This document shows positions 21,500 through 33,203 of a DNA stretch of 64,000 nt, piece after piece. The notes beneath the pieces are model-generated. The model worked only from the letters and a program-made list of their open reading frames with translations. It made no database searches and was not told the origin of the DNA. Source of the DNA: Flectonema sp. DT1601 (Eukaryota; Euglenozoa; Diplonemea; Diplonemida; Diplonemidae); assembly GCA_964019425.1 (NCBI GenBank), contig OZ025841.1, positions 124,001 through 188,000 of the forward strand, in the 5' to 3' direction. The first letter of the stretch is position 1; every line of letters starts with the position of its first letter. The translations under genes were made by a program, and so were the position numbers.

Positions 21500-21660
21500 T
21501 CAGCGAACAAGTCTCAACCTTTTCACCACTGTTCGATATGCTTCGAGGTCCAGGTCTTCTCCCTCGGCCACTACATAGGTTACACAAAAGATCCTATTCA
21601 GGGGGGCCTCCCCGGCCTGCCCCACGCGAATTCCTTCTCCAAAGTACCTTAGAAAAAAAA
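21500..21660 (-). other. G+C-rich island; possible LSU rRNA-like fragment or exon
   Basis: A mixed-composition island between long A/T runs. On the minus strand it begins after a pyrimidine tract and TTTTCTAAG with GTACTTTGGAGAAGGAATTC, which recalls the LSU segment GTAACTTCGGGAGAAGG. CGAACA and TGTTCG near the other end could pair. It also has a 50-codon open frame with balanced composition that I cannot assign. Neither reading is secure. Confidence 0.25.
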
Positions 21661-22841
21661 GGGAGAGCAAAAAAAAAGAAAGAAAAAGAATATAAAAGAT
21701 TGGGTAAGATACTAAAAAGAATATTACCTTTTTTTTTTTTTTTTTTTTTGAAAAAAAAATAAACGAATAACCTGATGGAACAAAAAAAATAATAAAATGC
21801 AAACAAACAGACAAATAAAAATAATGTGGCGGAAGGAAAAAAAAATAAATAAAACCCGAATCTCCTGGGGTTCGGTTGCAATTGCGAGAGCAGTTCGACA
21901 CCGCGAGAGATCAAGGTAAGAAACATAATGAATGAATTAATCTTACAAAAAATTATGAAAGTATAAGAATTAAAAAAAATGAAAAACACCTGAGACAAAC
22001 CTTCTACACATGTTATAATATTGTAAGTTCTGCATTAAAGAGCGACCTAAAATTCGTGAATTGAACATTCTAAAAAAACGTTCGCAAGCTAAGAACTAGA
22101 GGCTTAGTTAAAAAAGGTTTGCTTCGGGTTACAAAAAAAAAGTATGAATAATATAAAACAAAAATAAACTCTTTTTTTTTTTTATGTTTTCCACGACCCT
22201 TCTCTTTTCGGTGATATTTTACGTTGAGTAGAAAAATTCTTCCTTTTTTTTAGTTAAGGTGGGAATGAGTTTTTTTTTTGTTTTGTTTTGTTTTGTTTTT
22301 GTATTTTTTTTTTTTAGAATCACATCCACAAGCAACTAAGAAAAATTAAAAAAAAGTATCACCAACAACAAACTTCGTTAAATTTCTTATAATAGCGAAG
22401 TCGAGTCTGCAATACTACGTTAAATTACTGTGGAATGAAGAAAAATTCTTTTTTTGTTGAATTTCTTGCAGATTTTCACAAGATTGAACCCTGCTGTTAT
22501 GTTCTGTTTTTTTTTTTTTTTTTTTTTCATGAGGTTTGGGTGAGCTATAAAAATCTTCTTTTTTTTTTTTTTCCTTTTTTTCTTTTTTTTTTATCCTTCA
22601 GAAGGGAACGACATGCTGATACCATTGGTGGGGGGTGGGATACTTTTTTTTAAAGTATATTTACATTGATATAAATATCTGTATTGTATCAAAGTTAACT
22701 AATGTGAACAATTAGTAATTTATGATGCGGTTTTTTTTTTTTTTTTTTTGTTGAGGTTTTTTCTTTTAAGAGAGACTTTCATTGGTGTTTTTTATTTTTT
22801 TATTTTTAAAAAAAAATTCTTCAAGAATCATGGGAATACAA

Positions 22842-22873
<32 letters not shown>

Positions 22874-23565
22874 GCTATTCCAAAAAAGAAAAAGGGGGGA
22901 AAGAAAAAAAGAAAAAAAGAATGAGTCACTCTACTAGGAAGGATCAATTTGGAAAAATACGAGAGACAAGGTGCCTTGATTTGCACCAGTGTTTTATTCT
23001 ATATTTTCCAGGGTATTTGAATAACGGAGGGGATAGAAGAGGAAGAAAAAAAAAAAAAAAAAAAGAAAAAAACGACTAAGGGTAATTCAATTTTTTCAGC
23101 TACACACATTTATCAATTGCATCAAAGTCTGTTTTCTTTTCTGGGCAAAGCTGAATGACAATAATTGATTACTCACATCGAATGCAAGAGTCAACTACAA
23201 ATGGGCTAAAAAAGGGGAAAAGATGTGTAGCAGAAACAAAAGACAGTTATAATACTACCATGTTTCACCAACAGTTAAACGGAAAATGTGTTTTTTTTTT
23301 TTTTTTTTTTTGTTTTTTTTTTTTTTGCTAGGTAACTTCGTACTACTTTTTTTAAAAAAAAAAAAAAAAAAAAGATAAATTTTTGCGATTTCAGATGGGA
23401 ACGCGATCAGGTTATTAAGTAAGTCGACCCTCACAGTTTTCCATCCTACAAAAAGAATAAGAAAAAACATTAAGTACTTTTTTTTCGCATACGCAGCATA
23501 AGCATTGGAACAAACTGGAGAATGAAATGTTCATCTTCTGCCATGCTATTACAAAGTTGAGTTTT

Positions 23566-23925
23566 GGAGTCGAACCAAAAGACGTTTTAACAACAGAAGA
23601 ATGTGTCAACGAAGTTGGTTGCTTCCACTAGAAATGTTAAACTTTCCAGGCGGGACAATTTGATGTTCAAAAGGAGGGGTGTGTTATCGAAAAAGAAAGA
23701 TATTCGACCAAAGTCACGTCTTAACAGTTATGTGTTGGAAACGAGGATAGGGTATGTTGTTGAAAATTCAGATTCGAACCAACCGGTGTCTTAGCAGCAA
23801 TGTGTGGCAACGCTCAGTTGTTTTTTATTAGAATCACAACATCCGAGTAAGGTAAATGCTAGTAATTTAAGAAAGAAGACCAACATTCATCTTAACAGCA
23901 CCGCTTGGCAATGATGCTGGTCTCT
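23566..23925. repeat. Decayed tandem repeat, about four units
   Basis: Four related segments follow one another at irregular 70-130-nt spacing, each with a form of CGAACCAA, then GTCTTAACAG, then ATGTGTTGGCAACG. Examples are GACGTTTTAACAACAG, CACGTCTTAACAG, GGTGTCTTAGCAG and TTCATCTTAACAG. The units differ at many positions, so the array is old. No function recognised. Confidence 0.45.
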
Positions 23926-26016
23926 TTCTATGTCATATTTGGGATGGAAGTTTTTTTTTTTTTGACAGAATTTTTTATTTTGTCAAAGTTTTTTTTGTTT
24001 TTTTATGAAAAAGATGTATAACACGAATAGTGAGAAAAGCAACTATTGCTGATTACCAGCTGGACCATTTCAGGTCAAATAATACAAAGCATCATGTATA
24101 ATACAAGGCTAGTTTAAACAGCAGTCGCTCGTGTCTGAAGGAGAGAAAAGGGATAAAGTAAATAAACGGATTGAAAATCAAACAAAATAAAATAAAATAA
24201 AATAGAAATGAATCACTCTATGTCGGTACAGGCACAAGTCGATAAAAACTAGTTACAAAAAAAAAAAAACATGGACAAAGCCACGAAACATTTTTAAACA
24301 AGTATTGTCTCCCCCGCGTCAAACAAGGACAATAGAATCTGTTCGGTATAAAACTTCACAGCAGCAATGTCGGCATTTAAATGTGAGCAAATTAACTAAG
24401 TACGATTGTCACTAAGAAAAAACACCTCCATCGCTTCATTTCTAAATTAGGTACAAAAAAGAAAAAAAACCCTTTATTGTCTACTTAAATTTCTCCAATT
24501 TTGATGAAAAAAAATGAAAAAAACAACGCTGCGACAAAAGTACTGCGAAAAAAAGGATTACCACAGTGCCCTGTTCAATGATATTCTGAAAAACTAATTA
24601 TTGCGCTTCAGGAAAAAAAGAGAGAGTTCCTAAGTAAATTTGATAGAGAATACCCACCAATCAAACTTAAGATAATCACACAAAGAAAATACTTTTTTTC
24701 GATCAAAAAGATTCGAAAAAAGAACAAAAAAAAAGGAGTGGAACCTCTGGCAGAGTAACGCTTGCCAATTACCGCAGCGTTGACTGAAAAGAAACACGAA
24801 AAACAAAAAAACAAAAAAGAGGGGAAAATAAATCCCTAACGGATCGAATAACACTTTTCTGAAAAAATTCACAGATAAGAAGCACTTCACGAAGGGCAAG
24901 TGAAGGCAGTGTGAAGCACAGTGTGTAACACAGAGGCACACATACGTAACATAAATAGGATTTTTGTACCACTTTTCTAAACTAACAAACTAATTGTCCT
25001 CAAAGGCACATGCGAGCGAGCGATGAGCGAGAAGTGAGCTTAAGAGACAAAGAAGAGATAATGCTATCGGAAGCTACAGTTTGTGGTTGACTGTTGCAGG
25101 ACGAACCTTCTCAAAGAAGTACGAACCCATACACGAAAGCAACTAGTCCTCTAACTCTTTCCAAAACACACGCTGACACATGTTTAAAAGCGTCCGCTCG
25201 CGAAAGGTGGGCTAGTGCTTGAGATATTTTTGTAAGTGTGTTTTTTATTGTTGCTTATTAGCAAGTTTTTAATGATGTTTCAGAGCAGCAGTAAAAAACC
25301 TTTCTGCTAAAAAAAAAAAAAAAAAATTGATTTCTTACAACAAAAAAAAAAAAAAAAACACAACAAAAAATAATAAAAAAAAAAATTGGAGAAAAAGTGG
25401 AAGTGAAAAAATACCAATGGGGAACACAAGGGAGACAATAAAGGAGAATCCTATTGACATTGCTGGGCTGTGTTCACAGCCATGCAGCAATTTTTTCCTT
25501 CTTCAAGAAGCTTACATGAATAAATTTGTAACGCAACCGTCGAAGACTAGACTCTCACTATGGGCATCTCTTATGCGGCATTTTTAATAGCATTCTCTAC
25601 TTGGTGACTCTCATAACAAGAAGGACAAGAAACACAACCAGTCTCATTGGCCTCGTCGTTAGGGCGTCTTGGAAAGAATTTGATTTATAGTTCGATTACC
25701 AACGAACTACAGCACATGCCAATACAGAAATGAGAGGAGCGGGCTATGACTAAAAATAAAAACTACGTCGCGCAGGGTCTCGACCCTTCGTACTTTTAAG
25801 TACCCAGCCCGTTGAATTGAAGTGCAAAGAAGAAGAAAATAGGGGATGGAAAAAAAAAGAAGAATATTGGTGAGGAAAAGAAGGAAAGAAAAAAAGTAAA
25901 GTTTATTTATTATTTAGTGTAAAATGAAGCGCGCGGCAAAATAGCCACAGTTATTGTTGGACTGTTCCCAGTTCCCTCGTTCACTCTTTTTTACAGCAAA
26001 AAATCTGTATTTTTGG

Positions 26017-26050
<34 letters not shown>

Positions 26051-27130
26051 TCTCTTCACACCCCTCCAAGATAAAGGGAAATATGATTGAGCCTTTGATC
26101 TTGTTCGGTAATTCCTGAGGGGGTGAAGTATAATGGGGTTAAAGAATCACTTGCATAGGGCTTGGCGCTGCTAGTCGGAAATCAGAAAAACCCTTTACGA
26201 ACACACACAAAACGTTTTTGCTTTTTCGCAGTCGCTGAGACCGATTTAACCTAAAAGTAAGAAGTTGGTTTGGATTAGTTTCAGCGACGCAACTAGAGAA
26301 GGAGAAAAACACGGAGGGCAAAACGGAGAACGGAATTGTGAACTGTGATCTATCGGGTCAATCATATTTCCTACCATACAAAAAAGTGTGGATGCAAAAA
26401 AAAAATAAAAAAACTTAAATGTAAGGAAAGGCGAAACCAACAACTTTGAGCCAATTGGGCTTCAGCATCGGAAAGAACAAAGAAATCTGGTCAACTATTC
26501 CGCAGTAAGAAAAAGGTAAGCTTCCGTACTTGTGACTGTGTCAGCGTTTCCGACTAGTGTGTTGCAGTAAACAAAAAAAAAGGCACTCTCTCCGTACTTT
26601 TTTTATTTTATTTGCCTCACCTGCGTCAGGCGACAATCACCTTTTTTTTTTTCTTCTTTCGATAAAAACAAACAACTTAGACAAAACAAAAAAAGAGAAA
26701 GACAAAGGAGAATGAAAAATAAAATTTTGAGAATAAAGAAAGGGATTGTGTCCCTTTGTTGGTTAAATACAAAAGGAAAAGAAAAAAAAAAAAAGGAAAG
26801 AAAGCCGCTCTCACTACTATCTGTGTAGTTAAACATGATAAAGAAACAGCGAACTCTCCTACATCAGTGAAATGAAAACAAAAAAAGCAGTTGAGAAAGC
26901 GAAACATTTACAAGAAAGCTGTAAAGTTAGTCAGCATGGCGAATGCCATCTCTTCTTTCTTTATTGGCTCTAATCGTAAAATTGTGTATTTTTTTTTTTT
27001 TTTTTTTTTAAAACATTCATTTTTTGGTTATTATGTTTATTATATTTTGTAAATTGGAATTCAGACAAAGAAAAGAAAAATTAACAAAAACAAAGAAACG
27101 GACCTCCGTTTGCTAAAAAAGCCGAGTTGG

Positions 27131-27150
27131 TGACACCTAACAAGGTGTCA
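27131..27150. other. Perfect 8-bp hairpin
   Basis: TGACACCT-AACA-AGGTGTCA in the gene desert: eight base pairs with a four-base loop. No nearby gene. Confidence 0.4.
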
Positions 27151-30100
27151 GCAAGAAGTTATTTCGCACAACTCTACCCAAAACAGACGGACTATTTCTT
27201 TGATTGGCTTTTTCTGTTCGCTTCTTTTTTCAAAGTGGATTGAAGATCCCTGATTTAGATCATACCGAGTAAGATGTTTTTTTCGCGTATATATATTTTT
27301 ATTTTTTATTCGCACAAATTGCCCGCAAAGAATATCAAGAAAACGTCAAGACGTAACATCTGACTTCAAGAAAGGTATAAAGTTTTGGTATCTCGAGGAC
27401 TTTAGTCAGTTCTGCGAATGTGTGATCTTTACTGTGTGTTACGATAACGAGTCAAAAAAGATTTCGTTTCTTAGAAAGTCTAACACGATAAGACGTGCTA
27501 TTAACTTAACGTAAGCCTTGCTGGATCACAGGCGCAGAAACAAATGTGAGATATACATATATATATTTTTTTTTTTTTTTTGCTATAAACATGTGAGAAG
27601 CAAATCTTCTAAGTTTACTTCTTTCACAGATAGCTTGGGGAGGGTTTTTTTTTTTGGTATGACTCTCCACCTGTGGAAAAATGTCAAATGGTGAGAGGAA
27701 TTTGAACCCTACCATTTTGACTTCTCTTCAGATGCATAAATGGAACAGAAGAAAAAAAAGAGGGAAAAAAAAAAAAAAAAAAAAAAAAAAAGGAAACAAA
27801 CAGTGTACTGAATCACAATATGATAAGTATTAACTACCTATCTCTGTTTTATTCTGTCTTCTTTTAATGATTGAATTGCTCTGTGATAGCAGAAATGCGG
27901 ATTTCACAAACACCAAATCCTTAATCTTTATTCTTTTTTTGAGAGAACATTTCCACAAAAAGGGAATGGGTGGGAGGGGGGTATCAGCATGTCGTGCCTA
28001 TTCTCTCTTTTTTTTTTTTTTTTTTTTTGTTTGAGTTTTTTTTTTTCTTTTTTTTCTTTTTTTTTTTCTCTTAATACTTTTTTTCTTTCAAAAAAAAAAA
28101 CAGACAATCGGGAGGAGGGAGGGGAAAAAAAAAAAAAAAGATACTTCGCTTAAGGAGTGGGCAATCACAGATATCAGCACGTGAACAAGAAAAGCATGGT
28201 ATTGCATAGTAACGCAAGGAGAAAATCAGTTCTTGATAATCAATCGCTATTGTACACGTGGATTTGATGATCAATTCACTCACCTGTGGTAGAAAAAGTA
28301 TTTACTTTTTTTTTTTTTTTTTTTTTTTGGATGGGAAGAAAGGGAAACACAAAAATAAAATAAAATATAAATAAATAAAACAATGAAGTGGTGCTCCAGA
28401 CATCGATAACAAGTTGCAGGAACCAAATCCTGATTTCTCTACTCAACTAACATATCAGATTATTCACGTATACGGGTATCTGGAAACGCAAGCAAAAACA
28501 ATTAGTTTTCCCATGTGGCTTTTTTTTTTTTGTTTTTTTTTTTTTTTCTTTTTTATTATTATTAGTCTTATTTTAAGAACTTTTTTTTTTTTTTTTTTTT
28601 TTTTTTTGTTGTTGTTTTTTTTTTTTGCTACTTATGCTTTACCATATAATGTTAATTAATCAAGAATATTCAAAAAAAAGAGGAGAATTCCTCGTCCACT
28701 TGAACCATTGTTTGTTTGCCTACATGGGCGGCATTGGAATTCTTAGTCAAAGGTTATCCCACATTCCAATTTTTATTTGCACGTAAGAATTACACAACCG
28801 TACCTCGATTCTCGAAAAAAAACGAGAGAAAAAAAAACTTTTTTTCCCACAAAATCTTATTTATGTGTGCTGAAAAAAGGGGTAGAGTGGTTTTATTGTG
28901 CCTCACCCACAAGAGGGCTATGACTGGGGGGGAGGGTCTTCAGTATGTGGTGGTAGGATTCTAGACTGAAAGAATTTTAAAAGGAAATATGTTTTTAAAA
29001 AGAATGGAGAGAATGAAAAATAAAAATAAAAAGGAAACAAAATAATCCATAAGAAATAGAAAGCAACCATGTGATTGGAAAGAACAGGACGAAAAAGAGA
29101 ATCCAGCGCAAAAAATTAGAAAACTGAAGTTTTGCGGGGGAAGGGAAAAGATAGGTGACGTCGCCCAAAAAATGACGAGACTAAAAAGAGAATGATACTA
29201 AAATTTTAAAAAAATATTAAAAAAAGTGGAGGAAGAAGGGAAAAAAAAAAAAAATCAAAAAAAGGCACTGAGGAAACCCTGAAAACTACGAGTTCTATTT
29301 ATGAAAAAAATATTATTTTTTTCTTTTTTCTTTGTTTTAGTTTTTTCCCTCTCTCGGATTTCCTTACGTAAAATTTAACAAACCGTTGCAATTTTTTTTT
29401 TTTTTTTTTTTTCCTCCTTTTTTTTCCCTCCTCCCTTTTTTTTTTTTTAGCATTCCTGCTTTGAGTTTTTCTTTTCGAAAAGTCTGACTAAAGCCACTGA
29501 ATAAAGATGGCTTATACAGACAAATAAAGTATTGTGAAAAAGAGGTCTGGTCTTCGGCGACACTGCAGGGTGCAGTGAAACAAGCACGAGAGGTTTAGCT
29601 TGGGGGAATCCAAGAATAATAATATATTTAAGGAAAGAAAAAAAAAAGAGCATCGAAAAGAAAAAGAAAAAAAAAAAAAAAAAAGCAGCTAATTTTTTTT
29701 TTTTTTTTTTTTTTTCTTCCCTCTCTTCTAATAGAAGTTGGCAAAAAATTGATAGCTGGGCTTCTTGCACAAAAAAAAGTAGTATGAAAAAGAAGAAGCA
29801 AAAAAGAACATTGAAACCCAGCGCGCGAGAGAACGTTCTCGTTTTGTTATTGGTTGCAGTATATAATATAGATTCCGCAAATACACTCCATACGTGAAAC
29901 GTAATTAGTTGCGGCGAGTAGGTATATTTGTATCAAATAAAAAAAGGGAATCCGATGGTTTTTTGTTTGCTAGGTCCAGAGAGAACTTCTTGACCCTAAC
30001 CAAGAACACTCGTCCGTTTATGTTTTTTTATACAAGGGTATGAAACGGGGAGGGGGAAAAAAAAAGAAACCGTCGGTGAACCAATTTTTTTGTAGCTTAA

Positions 30101-30167
30101 CCGTGATTTCGTAAGGGTTTTTTCTTCTTCCTTGTCGAGAGTGCTAAAATTAATATTTTTTCTCTCT

Positions 30168-30222
30168 TTCTTCTTCTTCTTCTTCTTCTTCTTTTTTTTT
30201 TTTTTTTTCTTCTTCTTCTTCT
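30168..30222. repeat. (TTC)n microsatellite split by a T run
   Basis: About eight TTC/CTT units, a run of T, and about four more units. It lies 0.5 kb downstream of the SpoVS-like gene. Confidence 0.8.
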
Positions 30223-30711
30223 TTTTTTCTTTCCATATAATCTTTGCTTTAAATTCGTATATTTGAATAAGAAATTGTTAATTGCGCAACCGTCACTCGA
30301 ACTTGCGCGGTGCCTGCACCTTTTTGGGATGAAAAATTACAGAAGGCGGGTAAAAAGAAAACGAGCCTATTTTTTTGTGGTTACTTTTTTTTTTTTTTTT
30401 TTTTTTAAAATTTGCTAAATGACGTGTTTCGGATGCTGGTATTCCACAGAAAAGAGGGCAAACATTAGAGACCTCAGTTAGACTTCTTTTTTTAAATTTT
30501 TTTTTTTTTTTAAAACTGCCCCACTTTTTTACGATGCTACCAGCAGAGAAAAAAAAAAAAAAAACAATAAAAAAAAAGTAAACCAAAAAACAAAAAAAAA
30601 AAACATATGGGATAAGCTCGTGAAATGGGCTGGGAGTCGGAGGGGAAAGAAAAAAAATAGTGAAAAGAAACTATTTTTTTTTTTTTTTTTTTTCTTTTTT
30701 TGTTTAACCAG

Positions 30712-31785
30712 TTAGTTCTTTGAGAAAACAGTGTTTACAACGAACTCAAGAACTTGGTCTTCAGGCTGAATCCTAACACCACCACGCTGTTCTGGCATTT
30801 TTGGCTGAATTTGAATGTCCAAATCGTCGCCCTTCAACATGGCACGTGCGAGAGTAACTGACTTTGCGGCTAAGTTGATAGCTCTTGGGCTTGGTCCAAA
30901 TACAATACCGACAGTCATACCCTTTGAACCTGATGAACGAACCAGCTTTGCAATTGCACCCGCAGCCTTTCCAACTACACTGTCGTCCTTTACCTTCAGT
31001 ACTTCGGTAACAACTGGGTCTTCAGTTTCTTCCATTCCCTTAATTGTGAATCTCAGACCCGGGTGAGGTGATTGTGAAACTTCGTCTCTTGCTGGAGCGA
31101 ACATGAAGTCTGAGTGTCCGACAATAACAATCTTCTCCTGAAATAAGAAAGATCTCGCAAGTGTCAACGCTCTCATTGTTTGGGCGACGGAAGAAGGTCC
31201 CATGGCCTCGATAATAACTTCCTGCTTTCCACGAAGACGCTTTGCGAGGGCACCAGCAAGTCCTGTGACAGGAGTGTTACCCGACGCTCTGAGAATTGCT
31301 GACAGAACTGGGGCACCGAGTTCCTTGACTTCGGTAACATCGGTAGAGCTACGTGAACCGTTCTCGCTAACGAGAGATTCGGAAACTTCGCTAACAAAAG
31401 AACCCTTTCTGTTGAGTTCTTCATTTTCCTGAAACTGTTGTTGTTGAGGAAGGACACATGGGAGGAACTGCATTTGTGGGATTTGTGGGATTTGTGGGAT
31501 CTGCTGCATTTGTGGCATCATCATCATCTGTGGTACGACTACGAATTGCTGTCCATTAACAGTGTTAACAGTTGTTGCACTAACAGTCTGTGGTACCTGC
31601 ATGAGGTTAACATTTGGAACACCAAGACTTTGGACACCAACTCCAACACTCTGAACTCCCTGAAAACCAGCTGCTTGCATGCTGGCTGCCTGAAGACTCG
31701 CTCCCTGAAACTGAGCTGTTTGAAGGCCCAACTGTGGGTGCATCACCATAACCTGTGGCTGTTGGAAAACCTGAACCTGCTGCAT
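30712..31785 (-). CDS. Tandem SpoVS-like (Alba-superfamily) protein
   Basis: A 357-residue single-exon protein. Residues 1-120 are rich in Gln, Met, Val and Pro, with repeated PQIPQ/PQMQ. Two similar domains follow at about 158-250 and 258-352. Each has the pattern of bacterial stage V sporulation protein S: VTGLAGALAKRL...AMGPSSVAQTMRALTLARSF in the first, and EVLKV...VVGKAAGAIAKLVR...GPSPRAINLAAKSVTLARAM in the second. Bacterial SpoVS is a single-domain protein of about 86 residues with an Alba-like nucleic-acid-binding fold, so a eukaryotic protein with two copies is probably an RNA- or DNA-binding factor. The start ATG at 31785 has a strong acceptor (TTTCCCCTCCAATCAG) 28 nt upstream. The alternative is another Alba-fold family. 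Confidence 0.75.
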   Translation of the reverse strand: MQQVQVFQQPQVMVMHPQLGLQTAQFQGASLQAASMQAAGFQGVQSVGVGVQSLGVPNVNLMQVPQTVSATTVNTVNGQQFVVVPQMMMMPQMQQIPQIPQIPQMQFLPCVLPQQQQFQENEELNRKGSFVSEVSESLVSENGSRSSTDVTEVKELGAPVLSAILRASGNTPVTGLAGALAKRLRGKQEVIIEAMGPSSVAQTMRALTLARSFLFQEKIVIVGHSDFMFAPARDEVSQSPHPGLRFTIKGMEETEDPVVTEVLKVKDDSVVGKAAGAIAKLVRSSGSKGMTVGIVFGPSPRAINLAAKSVTLARAMLKGDDLDIQIQPKMPEQRGGVRIQPEDQVLEFVVNTVFSKN

Positions 31786-32008
31786 TTTAATTTGTGTTAG
31801 AAGTGAGATGTGTCTGATTGGAGGGGAAATAAATGAATTAAGAAATCACAAAAAAGGGAACCACCAAGTTCGTCGCACTTCTCTGTGACGAGCCCTCAAA
31901 CTATTCGACACTTGGGTTAGGTTAAAAGGAACTGCAACTTGTCAATGAAATTATAATCGTCACCCTCCCTCTTGTTAATAATACATGAGAATTCACAGCT
32001 GTTGCTGA

Positions 32009-32449
32009 TCATGTTGCGGATTTTAGTTTTGTTTCGGAAACTACTTTTCTTATGATATTTTTGAATTTCAGTGAGACAATCGGAGTTGAGTATTCATAAA
32101 AAGGATTACACGTCTGAGCAGTGTAAGCTTCATGAGTAAACCTAAGAAGACCTTTAACATCAGCATCACGAGGCTCACCTCTCATCACAGCTAATAACTT
32201 TACCAATGTATTAGATGTTGTTGCATAGACACGATAATCTCCAGACGGGAGAACAAAACCGAGGTATCGATCGCCACCCTTTGCCTGTCTCACCTTATCT
32301 TCTATCGGATCAAGGCTGCTCACAAGAGCACATTGCAACCATAAGTTTTCTTCCTCATCAACGTCCTCATAAATATCTAAAAACAATGGAGAACCATGTC
32401 TTCCAATGACTGCTATCGCAACGACCGATGGTGGGATTGTAGGCGGCAT
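32009..32449 (-). CDS. TRAPPC2L: TRAPP complex subunit 2-like (TRAPPC2L/Tca17)
   Basis: A 146-residue longin-fold protein. It matches TRAPPC2L along its length: VAIAVIGRHGSPLFL at the start, SSLDPIEDKV, RYLGFVLPSGDYRVYATTSN in the middle, FTHEAYTAQTCNPFY, then a C-terminal helix. In other eukaryotes this subunit belongs to TRAPP tethering complexes acting at the Golgi. The start is the ATG at 32449 (the codon before it is TTG). An acceptor (CTTTTTTTAG) lies 19 nt upstream. Length is close to the family's usual 140 residues. It lies 223 nt upstream of the SpoVS-like gene. Confidence 0.9.
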   Translation of the reverse strand: MPPTIPPSVVAIAVIGRHGSPLFLDIYEDVDEEENLWLQCALVSSLDPIEDKVRQAKGGDRYLGFVLPSGDYRVYATTSNTLVKLLAVMRGEPRDADVKGLLRFTHEAYTAQTCNPFYEYSTPIVSLKFKNIIRKVVSETKLKSAT

Positions 32450-33203
32450 CAAGTAGTTACCAAGTTACCTAAAAAAAGAAAAAAATAATTTATCTTAAAA
32501 AAAAAAAAAGTTTTCAATGCATAACAACAAAAACGAGAACACAACAATTCGATAAAATCGCTTATCTCCACTGCCCTGGCATTAAACTCTCTTGTTTCTT
32601 CTTTTTTTTTTTTTTTTTTTTTTTTTTTCCCGTTCTTGGATTGCTGATGTTTACATTTGAAAACATGCATTGCTGATATAAAGAACCTTTTATCGGTTCT
32701 GTTGGTTATTCCTTTTTTTTTCTTTTTTTTTTTTTCTTTCTTTTTTTTTTCTTCTTTCTACTAAAAAAACTGTACAAAAAAAAAAAAAAAAAAAAAAAAA
32801 GAGAGAGAGAGAAAAACAATGCCTGCAGAGGCTGCTGCGATTGATCTCAATGGTGTCAACGTCGTATTTTTGATAGCGTCAGATGTTACCACTACTAAAT
32901 CCTAGCTGTTGTTAAACTAAATTCTATTCTTATTTTAACGGACGGCTTTCTTCTTTTTTTTATTCTTTATTTTTATTTTTTCTTTCTTTTTTTTTTTATT
33001 AATATTTTTTTTTTCATGTTTAGCACTCGCAGTTGCATTATTTTAGTTTCTTTCTCTTCTTCTTCTTTTCTTTCTTCCCCCCCCTCTCTCTCTCTTTTTG
33101 TTTTATTACAATGGGGCGGAAGCAGATATCCCGCGCAATCCGTATGCGACATAATTCGGATTCGGTCACATTCTAAGCAAGTCCCATAATGTTAGATCGG
33201 ATC
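32450..33203. other. 0.75-kb spacer, TRAPPC2L to KDEL receptor
   Basis: Pyrimidine-rich tracts and A/T homopolymers, with one mixed-composition stretch at about 33110-33200. No exon or RNA gene recognised. The TRAPPC2L acceptor is at its left edge (exon start about 32468). Confidence 0.55.

Larger units (their letters stand above)
13072..30711. other. 17.6-kb gene desert rich in homopolymers
   Basis: No recognisable protein-coding gene on either strand. The sequence is dominated by runs of 15-30 A or T, pyrimidine tracts, a 19-nt C run and short microsatellites. Open frames here are poly-Phe, poly-Lys or poly-Ile artefacts. Islands of more complex sequence occur near 13.45, 14.3-14.8, 16.6, 21.5, 23.6-23.9, 25.0-25.8 and 27.1 kb; some form hairpins and are listed separately. 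Confidence 0.7.

Noticed and set aside
25640-25815. tRNA-like pattern (GCCT...GGGC D-arm-like stem, AGGGTCTCGACCCT and GTACTTTTAAGTAC palindromes)
   Set aside because: No acceptor stem, anticodon loop and T-arm can be fitted together on either strand; the palindromes are too short-looped for a tRNA. A loose likeness to the 18S 5' region is also too weak to call.
28716-28790. Possible thioredoxin/PDI exon (VKGYPTFQFLF)
   Set aside because: Only about ten residues resemble the family, there is no CxxC motif nearby, and the flanks are homopolymer.
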